Below, piece by piece: positions 20,866 through 29,180 of a DNA stretch of 64,000 nucleotides (within the stretch, counting starts at the first letter, position 1; each line of letters starts with the position of its first letter). The notes below the pieces were generated by a model. It saw nothing but the letters and a program-made list of their open reading frames with translations. It did not search any database and was not told where the DNA came from. This DNA comes from Pseudomonadota bacterium (lineage in GTDB: Bacteria > Pseudomonadota > Gammaproteobacteria > Ga0077536). Position numbers and translations under genes: made by a program. The stretch is from contig JADJYF010000004.1 of NCBI GenBank assembly GCA_016719885.1, positions 1 to 64,000 on the forward strand, in the 5' to 3' direction.

Positions 20866-21827
20866 AGGTCGACCGGCGGGTCGCTGAGTCCCTCGTAGTA
20901 CGCCCGCATCACCGCCACCCGCGCGGCGGCATCGGTGGGCAGGGGCGCGGCGGCGTCGATGTGGTTCAACACGCCGCGCAGGCCGCGGCCGTTCGCGATC
21001 TGAATGCCGAGCCCGGGGCGCGCATTCAATTCCAGGATCAAGGGCCCGAGCTCGGCGTCCAGCACCATGTCGACGCCGAGATAGCCGAGCGGCGCGAGCT
21101 CGTGGCAGCGTGCCGCCAGCAGCAGCAGCGCCGGCCAGCCGGGGATCTCGAGACCGCCCAGCGGCGTGCCGAAGTCGGGGTGCTCGACGATGCGGCGGTT
21201 CTTGCACACCGCCAGCGTGGTGGCGCCGGTCAGCATGTCGATGCCGGCGCCGACCGCGCCCTGGTGCAGGTTGGCGCGGCCGTCGGAACTGCGCGTCGGC
21301 AGGCGCAGCATGGCCATGGCTGGCACGCCGCGATAGACCAGCACGCGGATGTCCGGCACGCCGCGGTAGCTGACGGCCTCGAACACGCGGTCGAATTTCA
21401 CGCGGTATTCGATGATGGCCTGGTCCGGTTGTCCGCCCAGGCTGTACACGCCGCCCAGCACGTTTTCGATGTGATGCTGCACTTCGGCGGCGGTCAAGGC
21501 ATGGCCGTCGCCCTTGATGTACATGTCGCGGCGCCGGTCGGTGATGACCAGGATGCCCTTGCCGCCGCTGCCGTGGGCGGGCTTGATGACGAAGTCCTTG
21601 CGGCCCTCGACCATGCGCTCGAAGTCCTTGGCCTCGCGCACCGCGTGAATCAAGCCATACAGCTCGGGCACCGCGATGCCAGCCGCGATGGCGAGGCGCT
21701 TGGTCTCGACCTTGTCGTCGACCCGCGCATAAAGCGCGCGCGGGTTGTGCGGCATGATGTAACCGCGATTGCGGTTGTTGATGCCGACGACGCCGGCCGC
21801 CTTGAGCTTACGGATGCGGCTTAGCAT
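20862..21827 (-). CDS. RimK-related alpha-L-glutamate ligase-like ATP-grasp protein
   Basis: Cytoplasmic ATP-grasp enzyme of 321 residues, predicted to add an amino acid to a carboxyl group using ATP. Visible features are the ATP-binding lysine in RKDFVIKPAHGSGGKGILVI, the EYRVKFDRVFEAVSYRGVPDIRVLVYRG strand pair, and the Mg2+ site DMVLDAELGPLILELNARPG. This subgroup (RimK-related ligases) differs from the RimK that modifies ribosomal protein S6. Its start overlaps the end of the membrane transglutaminase gene by 20 bases, and a retropepsin-like gene lies one further upstream, a conserved three-gene arrangement. The peptide substrate is unknown. Confidence 0.88.
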   Translation of the reverse strand: MLSRIRKLKAAGVVGINNRNRGYIMPHNPRALYARVDDKVETKRLAIAAGIAVPELYGLIHAVREAKDFERMVEGRKDFVIKPAHGSGGKGILVITDRRRDMYIKGDGHALTAAEVQHHIENVLGGVYSLGGQPDQAIIEYRVKFDRVFEAVSYRGVPDIRVLVYRGVPAMAMLRLPTRSSDGRANLHQGAVGAGIDMLTGATTLAVCKNRRIVEHPDFGTPLGGLEIPGWPALLLLAARCHELAPLGYLGVDMVLDAELGPLILELNARPGLGIQIANGRGLRGVLNHIDAAAPLPTDAAARVAVMRAYYEGLSDPPVDL

Positions 21828-23367
21828 CGGACGACGGCGCCTCGACTATGTCCTTGAAACGCGCCACTTCCAGCAGCCGGTAGCCGGTATAGCGGCCCAT
21901 GAGGATGAACATCGCCAGCAGGATCAGCAGCGACTCGGGAAACAGGAACACGAGATGGGTCAAGTGCTCGTTCTTCATGACCAGGTAACCGAGGATCGCC
22001 ACCGACAGGCTGCCCAGTCCTTCTTTCAGCGCCTGGCCGGGGCCCGACTCCTCCCAGATCACCGACATGCGTTCGATGACCATGGTCAGGATCACGATCG
22101 GGAACAGCGCTATCGAAAAGCCCTTGTCGATGCCGAGCTTGGCGCTCACCAGGCTGATGATGGTCATGACCAGCACCACCAGCACCAGCACCGAGCATAA
22201 TCTTGGCACCAGCAGCAATTGCAGGCGTTCGAGATAGAAACGCAGCGACAGGCCGCTGGCGGTGATCAGCACGAACAGCGCGATGCCCCACGCGAGTTCC
22301 GTTTCGCGAAACGCGATGGCAACCAGGATCGGCATGAAGGTGCCGAGCGTCGGCAGGCCGACGATGGTGCGCATGAAGGCCACCACCAGCGCACCGAAGG
22401 GCACCATCAACAAGATCCGGTAGACGTTCTGGGAATTGACCGGCAGGTTGTAGAGCATGGTGCTGGCGAGGAAGGTGTCGTTGGCCACACCGCGCGCGCG
22501 CGCGACCATGGTCGGCGACTTGGCGTAGCGCGACACCGAGAACGACACGTTGACGTTGCGTCCGCCCTCGGCGCGCAGCAGCGGCTCGTCGCTCACCGAC
22601 CAGCGCAGGAAGTTTTCCGGGTAGCCGCGGTTGCCGGTCTGCGGATCGAAACCCTCCCAGCGCGTGCCGTTGTGCACTTCCAGCCATGGCGTCAGGTGCT
22701 GGTTGGCGGCGCGATCCTCGAGGATCACGCCACGCACGCGCCGCGCCGTGATGTTGGCGCCGGCCAGCACGTAGATCAGGCGGTCGACCCAGGCTTCACT
22801 GCCGCGCTCGAGGTTGTTGCGGATGATCATCACGTTGTCGTTGGGCGCCTGGGCATTGAGCTTGACCAGGGTCTGGCTGACGAAGGTGAAGACATTGGCC
22901 GACTCGTCGCGCACGTCGCCGAGCACGTCCTGGATGGCCGACGCCAGCGGCTCCTCGTAGGTCGGCGTGTTGGGCGGCGCCGGTAAATGACGGGACTGTT
23001 CGCCCGGGTCGTCCTCACTCTGGGGCACCGCCTCCAGGCGGTAATACAGGCGCTGCGCGCCGCGTGCCTGGCGCGTCGACCATTCGGCGCGGCGATCATG
23101 ATCGCGTATGCCGACATTGAGGCCGTAGCCGCGCGAAATGAAATATTCATCGAGACGCACGAATTGGCCGAGCTTGTCGGGAATGTCGAAGTCGACCACC
23201 GTCGCGTGACGGCTGGCTTCGAACTCGATCTTCGCCTCGACCGACCACACCTGTTCGAGCTGGTGAGGCAGCAGCGGCAGGCCCAACCGCGTGATCTTGG
23301 CGTACATCAGGGCCAGCGCCGCGACGGTCACCAGCAACGCGAGTATGGTGGCTTGCAAACGCTTCAC
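21808..23367 (-). CDS. Inactive transglutaminase-like protein with 7TM domain
   Basis: Inner-membrane protein of 519 residues: N-terminal helix (ILALLVTVAALALMYAKI), a periplasmic transglutaminase-like domain (NVFTFVSQTLVKLNAQAPND, TARRVRGVILEDRA, TPWLEVHNGTRWEGFDPQTG) and a C-terminal seven-helix domain beginning at VYRILLMVPFGALVVAFMR. Active transglutaminases need a Cys-His-Asp triad; I see no cysteine in the soluble domain, which agrees with the family's annotation as inactive. It sits between the ATP-grasp ligase and the retropepsin-like gene and probably senses or presents the peptide they process. Confidence 0.85.
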   Translation of the reverse strand: MKRLQATILALLVTVAALALMYAKITRLGLPLLPHQLEQVWSVEAKIEFEASRHATVVDFDIPDKLGQFVRLDEYFISRGYGLNVGIRDHDRRAEWSTRQARGAQRLYYRLEAVPQSEDDPGEQSRHLPAPPNTPTYEEPLASAIQDVLGDVRDESANVFTFVSQTLVKLNAQAPNDNVMIIRNNLERGSEAWVDRLIYVLAGANITARRVRGVILEDRAANQHLTPWLEVHNGTRWEGFDPQTGNRGYPENFLRWSVSDEPLLRAEGGRNVNVSFSVSRYAKSPTMVARARGVANDTFLASTMLYNLPVNSQNVYRILLMVPFGALVVAFMRTIVGLPTLGTFMPILVAIAFRETELAWGIALFVLITASGLSLRFYLERLQLLLVPRLCSVLVLVVLVMTIISLVSAKLGIDKGFSIALFPIVILTMVIERMSVIWEESGPGQALKEGLGSLSVAILGYLVMKNEHLTHLVFLFPESLLILLAMFILMGRYTGYRLLEVARFKDIVEAPSSDAKPHP

Positions 23368-23377
23368 GAGACGATCC

Positions 23378-23944
23378 TCATTCCTTGATATGGCGCGCGT
23401 CGGCCGCGCAACGCTCGGCGTCCGCGCCGTTGCTGTAGGTGCGCGACACGTCGAGCAGCGCGCGCTCGCGCAGCGCCGAACGGCCGAGCAGCAAGGGATA
23501 ATTGAAGCGACTGCGATCGGTCAGTGTCACCGGCGTGACGAACGCCTGGTCACCGAGACACACGCCGATGAGTACCACCGGGCGCCGCGCCGGCGCGCCG
23601 CCGTGGCGCTTGATCAGCACTTCCTTTTCGAGGCGGCGTTCCATTTCGATGAGCTGCGCTTCCTCGGTGCCGCCATCGGACGCCGAGATCGGCACATGAA
23701 AGCGGATCCAGGTCTCGCCGTCACGCGTGAAGCGCTCCATGTCCACCGCCGACAATGACGAGGTCTTGGCGCCGGAATCGAGCTTGGCCTTGAGATGAAC
23801 GTGATGCGGTTCGATGTACGCCCATTCGACCCAGCCGAAGATCGGCGTGGACGACGTGGCGGCCTCGGCCGATGCGGCACAGATCGTGATCCACAGCATC
23901 GCCATCGAAGCCGCTGCCGCGCGGCGCAATGAAGTCAAGGGCAT
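23378..23944 (-). CDS. Retropepsin-like (RimK/LysX-associated) aspartic protease, exported
   Basis: About 188 residues from the ATG at 23944; a TTG at 23971 is an alternative. A signal peptide (AAAASMAMLWITICAASAEA) precedes the compact fold of the family often named ATP-dependent zinc protease. The key motif is AKLDSGAKTSSL, where DSG is the retropepsin-type catalytic triplet, followed by FNYPLLLGRSAL near the C-terminus. It ends 10 bases before the transglutaminase-7TM gene, and all three genes of the trio are probably co-transcribed. Together they suggest ligation and trimming of a peptide or envelope polymer; that pathway is inferred. Confidence 0.85.
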   Translation of the reverse strand: MPLTSLRRAAAASMAMLWITICAASAEAATSSTPIFGWVEWAYIEPHHVHLKAKLDSGAKTSSLSAVDMERFTRDGETWIRFHVPISASDGGTEEAQLIEMERRLEKEVLIKRHGGAPARRPVVLIGVCLGDQAFVTPVTLTDRSRFNYPLLLGRSALRERALLDVSRTYSNGADAERCAADARHIKE

Positions 23945-24142
23945 GGGTGAGGTCCGAAAAAGCAGCGGCAAGAGTGCCGCGAAAGGCAGGCGAGATCAAT
24001 GGAGATGCCGCGTATACGCCTTCTTTGCAGGTACCAAATCATTTGTCCTTGGTGCTTCGTGTAACGGCAGGCCGTCAGCCGCGGCCCGCCGCCTGACATT
24101 CAGCACCTGGAATGCGGGCATCGCCCGGCATGTGATTGCCCG

Positions 24143-25186
24143 TCACCGCGAATAATTGCGCGCGTACTCGATGTAGGTCTCGGCGCCGCGCGCGAAGTTG
24201 ACCCGCGTATCGTCCGGCACCGGCTTCCAGCGCCGCGCCGGTGTGCCCGACCAGATCTCGCCGGCGGCGACCTCGGTGCCCGGTGCGGTTTCGGCGCCGG
24301 CCGCGATGACGCCACCGGCGCGCACGATGGTGCCGGCGCCGACCACCGAGCCCATGCCGATCATGGCGCCGTCCTCGACCACGCAAGTGGCCATGCGCAC
24401 GTTGTGGCCGACCGTTACGCGCTCACCGATCTCGACCCGTTCGCCGGCCTTGAGCACGATGCGGCTGTTGTCCTGGAAGTTGCTGCCGGCGCCGATGACG
24501 ATGTCACCGCCGCCGACCATTTCGACGCCGAACCACACGCTGCCGCCGGCGCCCAGCGACAGGTTGCCTTCGATGATGGCGCTGGGCGCGACAAAGGCGC
24601 TGCCCGCGAGCTTGTGCGGCACGCCGAAGCCGGCCGCCAGGCGCGGCGCGGCGGGCGGGTGCGCGCCGCGCAGCACGGCATCGCCGGCCGGCTCGTCGCC
24701 GCGGCGGTCTTTACGCAGCGCTTCATGCAGCGCCGCCAGTTCCTCGGCGCTCACCGCGCGCACGGCCTTGGCCGGAATGCCGGCATACAGCCAGCCGCCT
24801 TCCAGGGTCTTGCCGGGCGGCACCACGCTGTCGGCGGCGATCACCGCGCCCGGCCCGACGCGGCTGTTGTCCATCACCAGGGCATGTTCGCCCACCACGC
24901 AGCCGTCACCGAGATCGCAGGCATGCACCAGGCCGAAGGCGCCGACCGTCACGCCGTGGCCGACCGTCGCCGGCAGGAAGCCGTGGGCGATGTGCACGGT
25001 GGAGAAATCGTTGAACCAGCAGTCCGCGCCGATGCGTATGCTCTCGCCGTCCGCGCGCAAGGTCGCGAGTCGGCCGAGATGACAGCGCGCGCCGACCTCG
25101 GCGCGACCGATGATGGCGGCGTCGGCGGCGGCATCGATGTCAGCGGCGATGCGCGGGCGGAATTCGAGATAGGGCAGAACGAACAT
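24143..25186 (-). CDS. Tandem left-handed beta-helix (gamma-carbonic-anhydrase-like) protein
   Basis: Product of 347 residues with two LbetaH hexapeptide domains, about residues 12-145 and 193-335, joined by a helical linker (EELAALHEALRKD). Each half resembles gamma-carbonic anhydrase (QDxSxxH..., VTVGHxxxxH, IGMGS). The N half has His65 and His88 at the positions of Cam His81 and His122, but Ala83 in place of His117. The C half has His261 at the His117 position but Val244 and Ala266 in place of the other two. In gamma-CAs one neighbour supplies two histidines and the other supplies the third, so a composite site is possible. It could instead be an acyltransferase-type LbetaH protein. Confidence 0.75.
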   Translation of the reverse strand: MFVLPYLEFRPRIAADIDAAADAAIIGRAEVGARCHLGRLATLRADGESIRIGADCWFNDFSTVHIAHGFLPATVGHGVTVGAFGLVHACDLGDGCVVGEHALVMDNSRVGPGAVIAADSVVPPGKTLEGGWLYAGIPAKAVRAVSAEELAALHEALRKDRRGDEPAGDAVLRGAHPPAAPRLAAGFGVPHKLAGSAFVAPSAIIEGNLSLGAGGSVWFGVEMVGGGDIVIGAGSNFQDNSRIVLKAGERVEIGERVTVGHNVRMATCVVEDGAMIGMGSVVGAGTIVRAGGVIAAGAETAPGTEVAAGEIWSGTPARRWKPVPDDTRVNFARGAETYIEYARNYSR

Positions 25187-25298
25187 CGAGAGCGGGCTCC
25201 GGGTAAAAGCGTGGGTGAGACGCCGCCATGGCGGCGAGGCGCGATGATAGCGCTCGAGGACGATGGGCGCAGCGTTGTCGCCGCGCCCGTCGCCGCGC

Positions 25299-27749
25299 TC
25301 AGCACATGACGCGCAGGCGCTTGGGGTCGTACATCGGCGTCAGGGAAGCGCGCGCGCCATACACGCGGTTGGCCTGCTCGATGCGATAGCTGCCGGCCGC
25401 CACGTATTCCGGCGTCACGCCGTCGGCACATTCCAGGTAGCCCATCGCGACGCTCGCGCCGAGCGTATGGCCGTAGCCCGCCGAGGTGGTCTGCCCGACG
25501 CGCACGCCGTCGCGCAGTATCGGCTCGTTGTGTACCAGCACCGGCATCGGATCGTCGAGCAGGAACTGCACCAGGCGGCGTTTCAAGGGCCCGCCGTCGC
25601 GCTGCGCGAGCAAGGCGTCGCGGCCGACGAAGCCGCCGGGCTTGTCCCACGCGCAGGTGAAGCCGAGGCCGGCGTCGAGCAGGCTGTCGAGCGGCCCCAT
25701 GTCGTGCGCCCACTCGCGGAAGGCCTTTTCCACGCGCACGGTGTTGAGCGTGTGGTAGCCGCAATGGGCAAGGCCGAAATCCGCGCCGGCCGCGACCAGC
25801 TGGTCATACACCGGCAGCGCCATCTCGGTCGGGATGTAGAGCTCGTAGCCGATTTCGCCGGTATAGGACACACGCATGCACAGCGCGGTCTGAAACCCGA
25901 TCTCGACGTGCTGCCAGGTGGCATAGGGGAAGGCTTGGTGATCGAAGTTCGCGCTGGAGATGGCGCGCATCAGATCGCGCGCACGCGGGCCCTGCACATT
26001 GAGCATCGCGTAGGCGCCGCTCACGTCGGTCACCACGCAGCAGGCATCGGCGGGCGTGTGATCGTGCAGCCAGGCCTTGATGTGGGTGACGGTGAAGGCC
26101 GGCGTCAGGATGAGGTACTTGTCATCGGCGAGGCGCGAGATGGTGAGGTCCGCTTCCACGCCGCCGCGCTTGTTGAGGAAGTGGGTATAGACCACGCGCC
26201 CGACCGGCACTGCCATGTCCGACGTCGCGATGCGGTTCAAGACGCGCTCGGCGTCACGGCCCTGCACGAGAATCTTGCCGAACGACGATTGCTCGAACAC
26301 GCCCACCGCTTCACGCACCGCGCGATGCTCGGCGGCGTTGTTGTCGAACCAGTTCTGGCGCTCGAAGCTGTACTCGTACTCGGCCTTCTGGTCGGGGCGT
26401 GCATACCAGTTGGGCCGTTCCCAGCCGGCCGATTCGCCGAAGCAGGCGCCGGCCGCCTTGACGCGGTCGTGCAGCACCGACTGCTTGACGTTGCGTGCGG
26501 TCTCCCACTGACGATTCGGCCAATGCATCTGGTAACCGATGCCCAGTGATTCATAGGTGCGCGCGACCACGAAGTTCTTGTTGTTGTGACTCGGCTGGAT
26601 ACGGCGCACGTCGACATCCCAGATGTCCATCGGCTGCACGCCGTCGTTGATCCACTGCGCCATCACGTAACCGGCGCCGCCGCCCGACAGGATGCCGAGC
26701 GAATTGAAGCCGCAGGCCACGAACAGGCCGTCGATGTAGGGCGCGCGGCCCATCAGGTAGTTGTGATCGGGCGTGAAGGACTCCGGTCCGCAGAAGAACT
26801 GGCGGATGCCGGTCTCGAACAGTATCGGCAGGCGCTGCATGGCCTTCTCGATATAGGGCTCCATGCGTTCCCAGTCGGGCTGGATCTCGTCGAAGCAAAA
26901 ATCCTTGGAGATGCCGTCCACCGCCCATGGCGCCGCCACCGGCTCGAAGAAGCCGAGCATGATCTTGCCGGCTTCCTCGCGCGCATAGGCGGCGCGGCCC
27001 GGGTCGCGCAGTATCGGCAGCTTGTTGTGCAGGCCGGCGATGGGCTCGGAGATGAGGTAATAGTGCTCGGCCGCCTGCAGCGGTAGGTCGATACCGGTCA
27101 TGAGGCCGAGCTCGCGGCCCCACATGCCCGGGCACAGCACCACCACCTCGGCGCGGATGTCGCCATGCTCGGTGTGCACGCCGACCGCGCGGCCGTGCTC
27201 GGTGATGAGCCCGGTCATCAGGCAGTTCTCGATGATGCGCACGCCGAGCTGGCGCGCGCCCTTGGCCAGGGCCTGGGCGACGTCGGCCGGGTTGACGCGG
27301 CCATCGTTGGGAAAGTGGAAGCCGGCCACCAGGTCGTCGACGTAGGCCAGCGGAAACAGTTCGCGCACCTGGGCCGGGCTTATCTCGTGGTTCTCGACGC
27401 CGAAGGTGCGCGCCATGGCGCAGCCGCGGCGCATTTCCTCGGCTTTTTCCGCGGTCATGGCGAGCTGTACCGAGCCACAGCGAATGAAGCCCGTGGCCTG
27501 GCCGGTCTCGGCTTCGAGGTCCTGGTAGAGCTTGAGCGAATAGGTGGCGAGCTTGGTCTGGGCCTCGGTGTCACGCAGCGTGGTGATGAGTCCGGCCGCG
27601 TGCCAGGTGGTGCCGGAGCTGACCTGTTTGCGTTCGACCACGACCACGTCTTTCCAGCCCAGGCGGGCAAGATGATAGGCGGTGGAACAGCCAATGACGC
27701 CGCCGCCAACGATGACGGCGCGGGCATGAGAGGGCAATGGGGAAGTCAT
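25299..27749 (-). CDS. FAD-dependent oxidoreductase fused to GcvT (dimethylglycine/sarcosine dehydrogenase type)
   Basis: About 816 residues from the ATG at 27749, with AGGCAGG upstream; the open frame to 27947 lacks family sequence. The N-terminal DAO domain has the dinucleotide motif VIVGGGVIGCSTAYHLARLG and SSGTTWHAAGL, where the His matches the covalent FAD attachment of dimethylglycine dehydrogenases. A FAO linker follows, then an aminomethyltransferase (GcvT-like) folate-binding domain with VQGPRARDLM, YTGEIGYELYIP and HCGYHTLNTVRVEK. The reaction is probably oxidative N-demethylation of a methylated glycine, with the C1 unit passed to tetrahydrofolate. No glycine-cleavage genes are adjacent. 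Confidence 0.9.
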   Translation of the reverse strand: MTSPLPSHARAVIVGGGVIGCSTAYHLARLGWKDVVVVERKQVSSGTTWHAAGLITTLRDTEAQTKLATYSLKLYQDLEAETGQATGFIRCGSVQLAMTAEKAEEMRRGCAMARTFGVENHEISPAQVRELFPLAYVDDLVAGFHFPNDGRVNPADVAQALAKGARQLGVRIIENCLMTGLITEHGRAVGVHTEHGDIRAEVVVLCPGMWGRELGLMTGIDLPLQAAEHYYLISEPIAGLHNKLPILRDPGRAAYAREEAGKIMLGFFEPVAAPWAVDGISKDFCFDEIQPDWERMEPYIEKAMQRLPILFETGIRQFFCGPESFTPDHNYLMGRAPYIDGLFVACGFNSLGILSGGGAGYVMAQWINDGVQPMDIWDVDVRRIQPSHNNKNFVVARTYESLGIGYQMHWPNRQWETARNVKQSVLHDRVKAAGACFGESAGWERPNWYARPDQKAEYEYSFERQNWFDNNAAEHRAVREAVGVFEQSSFGKILVQGRDAERVLNRIATSDMAVPVGRVVYTHFLNKRGGVEADLTISRLADDKYLILTPAFTVTHIKAWLHDHTPADACCVVTDVSGAYAMLNVQGPRARDLMRAISSANFDHQAFPYATWQHVEIGFQTALCMRVSYTGEIGYELYIPTEMALPVYDQLVAAGADFGLAHCGYHTLNTVRVEKAFREWAHDMGPLDSLLDAGLGFTCAWDKPGGFVGRDALLAQRDGGPLKRRLVQFLLDDPMPVLVHNEPILRDGVRVGQTTSAGYGHTLGASVAMGYLECADGVTPEYVAAGSYRIEQANRVYGARASLTPMYDPKRLRVMC

Positions 27750-27829
27750 GAAAGCCTGCCTGTGTAGTGATTCCGTAAAGGGCTGCCGGGGATGATCCGC
27801 GCACGTGCCGCGCACGCCCGGCTTGATAC

Positions 27830-27835
27830 TATAAT
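27830..27835 (+). promoter_or_regulatory. Candidate -10 element (TATAAT) for the ZIP gene
   Basis: A consensus TATAAT within CTATAATCGACGGCC, 41 bases before the ZIP start. The same CTATAATCG-N-CGGCC context recurs at 59049 before a small gene. No convincing -35 is seen. Confidence 0.4.
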
Positions 27836-27876
27836 CGACGGCCGTTGGCCTTAAGAATTCCTGCCGCAAGAGCGCG

Positions 27877-28635
27877 ATGTCTACCTTCCTCTGGATCATG
27901 CTGGCGAGTCTCGGCGGCAGCGTGTTGAGCGCGGCGGCGGCCGGCACCTACCTGTTGCTGCCCGAGCGGGTGCGCGATCACACCTTGACCTACCTGGTCA
28001 GCTTCGCCATCGGCATGCTGCTCGGCGCCGGCTTCCTGCACCTGTTGCCCGAGGCCCTCGAACAGCGCGGCGACAACATCCAGGGCCTGATGGCCACCGC
28101 CCTGCTCGCCATCGTGCTGTTCTTCCTGCTCGAGAAAGGCCTGGTTTGGCGCCATCACCATCACCAGGAGCACGGCTCGGGCGAGGCCTGTCACGAGGCG
28201 CCGGCCGGCACCCTGATCCTGGTCGGCGATTCATTCCACAATTTCCTCGACGGCGTGCTGATCGCGGCGTCCTTCACCGCCGACTTCCATCTCGGCGTGG
28301 TCACCTCGCTCGCCATCATCGCCCACGAGATCCCGCAGGAGCTCGGCGACTTCGCCATCCTGCTGCACAGCGGCTACACGCCCAAGCGCGCCTTCACCTT
28401 CAATCTCATCACTTCGCTGACCATGATCGTCGGCGCGACGCTGGCGTGGTTCGCGATGGAAGCGGTGCGCAGCGTCATTCCCTATTTCCTGGCCTTCACC
28501 GCCGCCAGCTTCATCTACATCGCGGTGTCGGATCTGATGCCGACCTTGAATCGCAAGATCGGGCTGCGCGATACCATCATCCAGGTCAGCCTGATCTCGT
28601 TGGGCCTGGCTTTGAATTTCCTGGTGCACGACTGA
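27877..28635 (+). CDS. ZIP-family metal transporter
   Basis: Inner-membrane divalent metal (zinc-type) uptake protein of 252 residues with about eight helices. Metal-site motifs are intact: SFHNFLDGVLIAASF in helix 4 (HNxxDG) and AHEIPQELGDFAILL in helix 5 (HEIPxELGD). A His-rich cytoplasmic loop (WRHHHHQEH) lies before helix 4, as usual for ZIP proteins. It is followed by a small His/Cys-containing exported protein and a TonB receptor on the same strand, which suggests a zinc-acquisition cluster. Confidence 0.92.
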   Translation: MSTFLWIMLASLGGSVLSAAAAGTYLLLPERVRDHTLTYLVSFAIGMLLGAGFLHLLPEALEQRGDNIQGLMATALLAIVLFFLLEKGLVWRHHHHQEHGSGEACHEAPAGTLILVGDSFHNFLDGVLIAASFTADFHLGVVTSLAIIAHEIPQELGDFAILLHSGYTPKRAFTFNLITSLTMIVGATLAWFAMEAVRSVIPYFLAFTAASFIYIAVSDLMPTLNRKIGLRDTIIQVSLISLGLALNFLVHD

Positions 28636-28689
28636 GCCGGCCGCGCCAGGTCATTGAGCGCGCGCCGCGAGCGCGCTAGCATCGCCGCC

Positions 28690-29007
28690 ATGTTGCGCCT
28701 CGCCCCCTCGCTGCTGCTTCCGCGTCGCCACTGCGCGAGCCTGGTGGCCTTGCTGCTGGCGGCGCAGCTGTCATTGTTCGCGCACGGCGTCGGTCACGAT
28801 TACATCCAGGATGCCGATCAGAGTCACGTGGTGTGCGGCCTGTGCATCGCCGCCCAGCACCTCGACCATGGCCTGTCCGCGGCCGCCTTCGAGCTGCCGC
28901 AAGCCGATCTCCATCTCCATGCCAGCGTGGCGCCGACACTTGGCGCACGTGCCCATGTCCATGCCGCCTTCGAGGCCCGCGCCCCGCCATTCACGCTCCC
29001 GCTCTGA
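28690..29007 (+). CDS. Small exported His-rich protein with CxxC (DUF2946-like)
   Basis: Product of about 105 residues from the ATG at 28690; a TTG at 28654 would add 12. A hydrophobic signal segment (CASLVALLLAAQLSLFAHG) is followed by a short polar region with HGVGHDY, a VCGLC motif and many histidines (AQHLDHG, LHLHAS, HVHAAF). Size and pattern resemble DUF2946 proteins, often found beside metal-related TonB receptors. Position between ZIP and a TonB-dependent receptor suggests periplasmic metal binding. The function is otherwise unknown. Confidence 0.6.
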   Translation: MLRLAPSLLLPRRHCASLVALLLAAQLSLFAHGVGHDYIQDADQSHVVCGLCIAAQHLDHGLSAAAFELPQADLHLHASVAPTLGARAHVHAAFEARAPPFTLPL

Positions 29008-29038
29008 TAGCTGATTGCATCGCTGCACCGACGCCTGT

Positions 29039-29100
29039 GTGCGAATGAATTCGCACCGACAGGTTTGGCGCGCACGTTGTAGGTGCGAATCCATTCGCAT
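29039..29100. repeat. Type A palindrome pair, heads facing
   Basis: Copies at 29039-29060 (-, head GTCG) and 29079-29100 (+, GTAG head, arms GTGCGAAT / ATTCGCAT). They lie in the 173-base gap before the TonB receptor gene. Confidence 0.8.
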
Positions 29101-29180
29101 ACCGATACACGCGCCCAGGCACAGCGCCACTGAAATCACGTTCGCGACGCGCGTGCCGTGCGTTGCCTCGGGAGAAGCCC

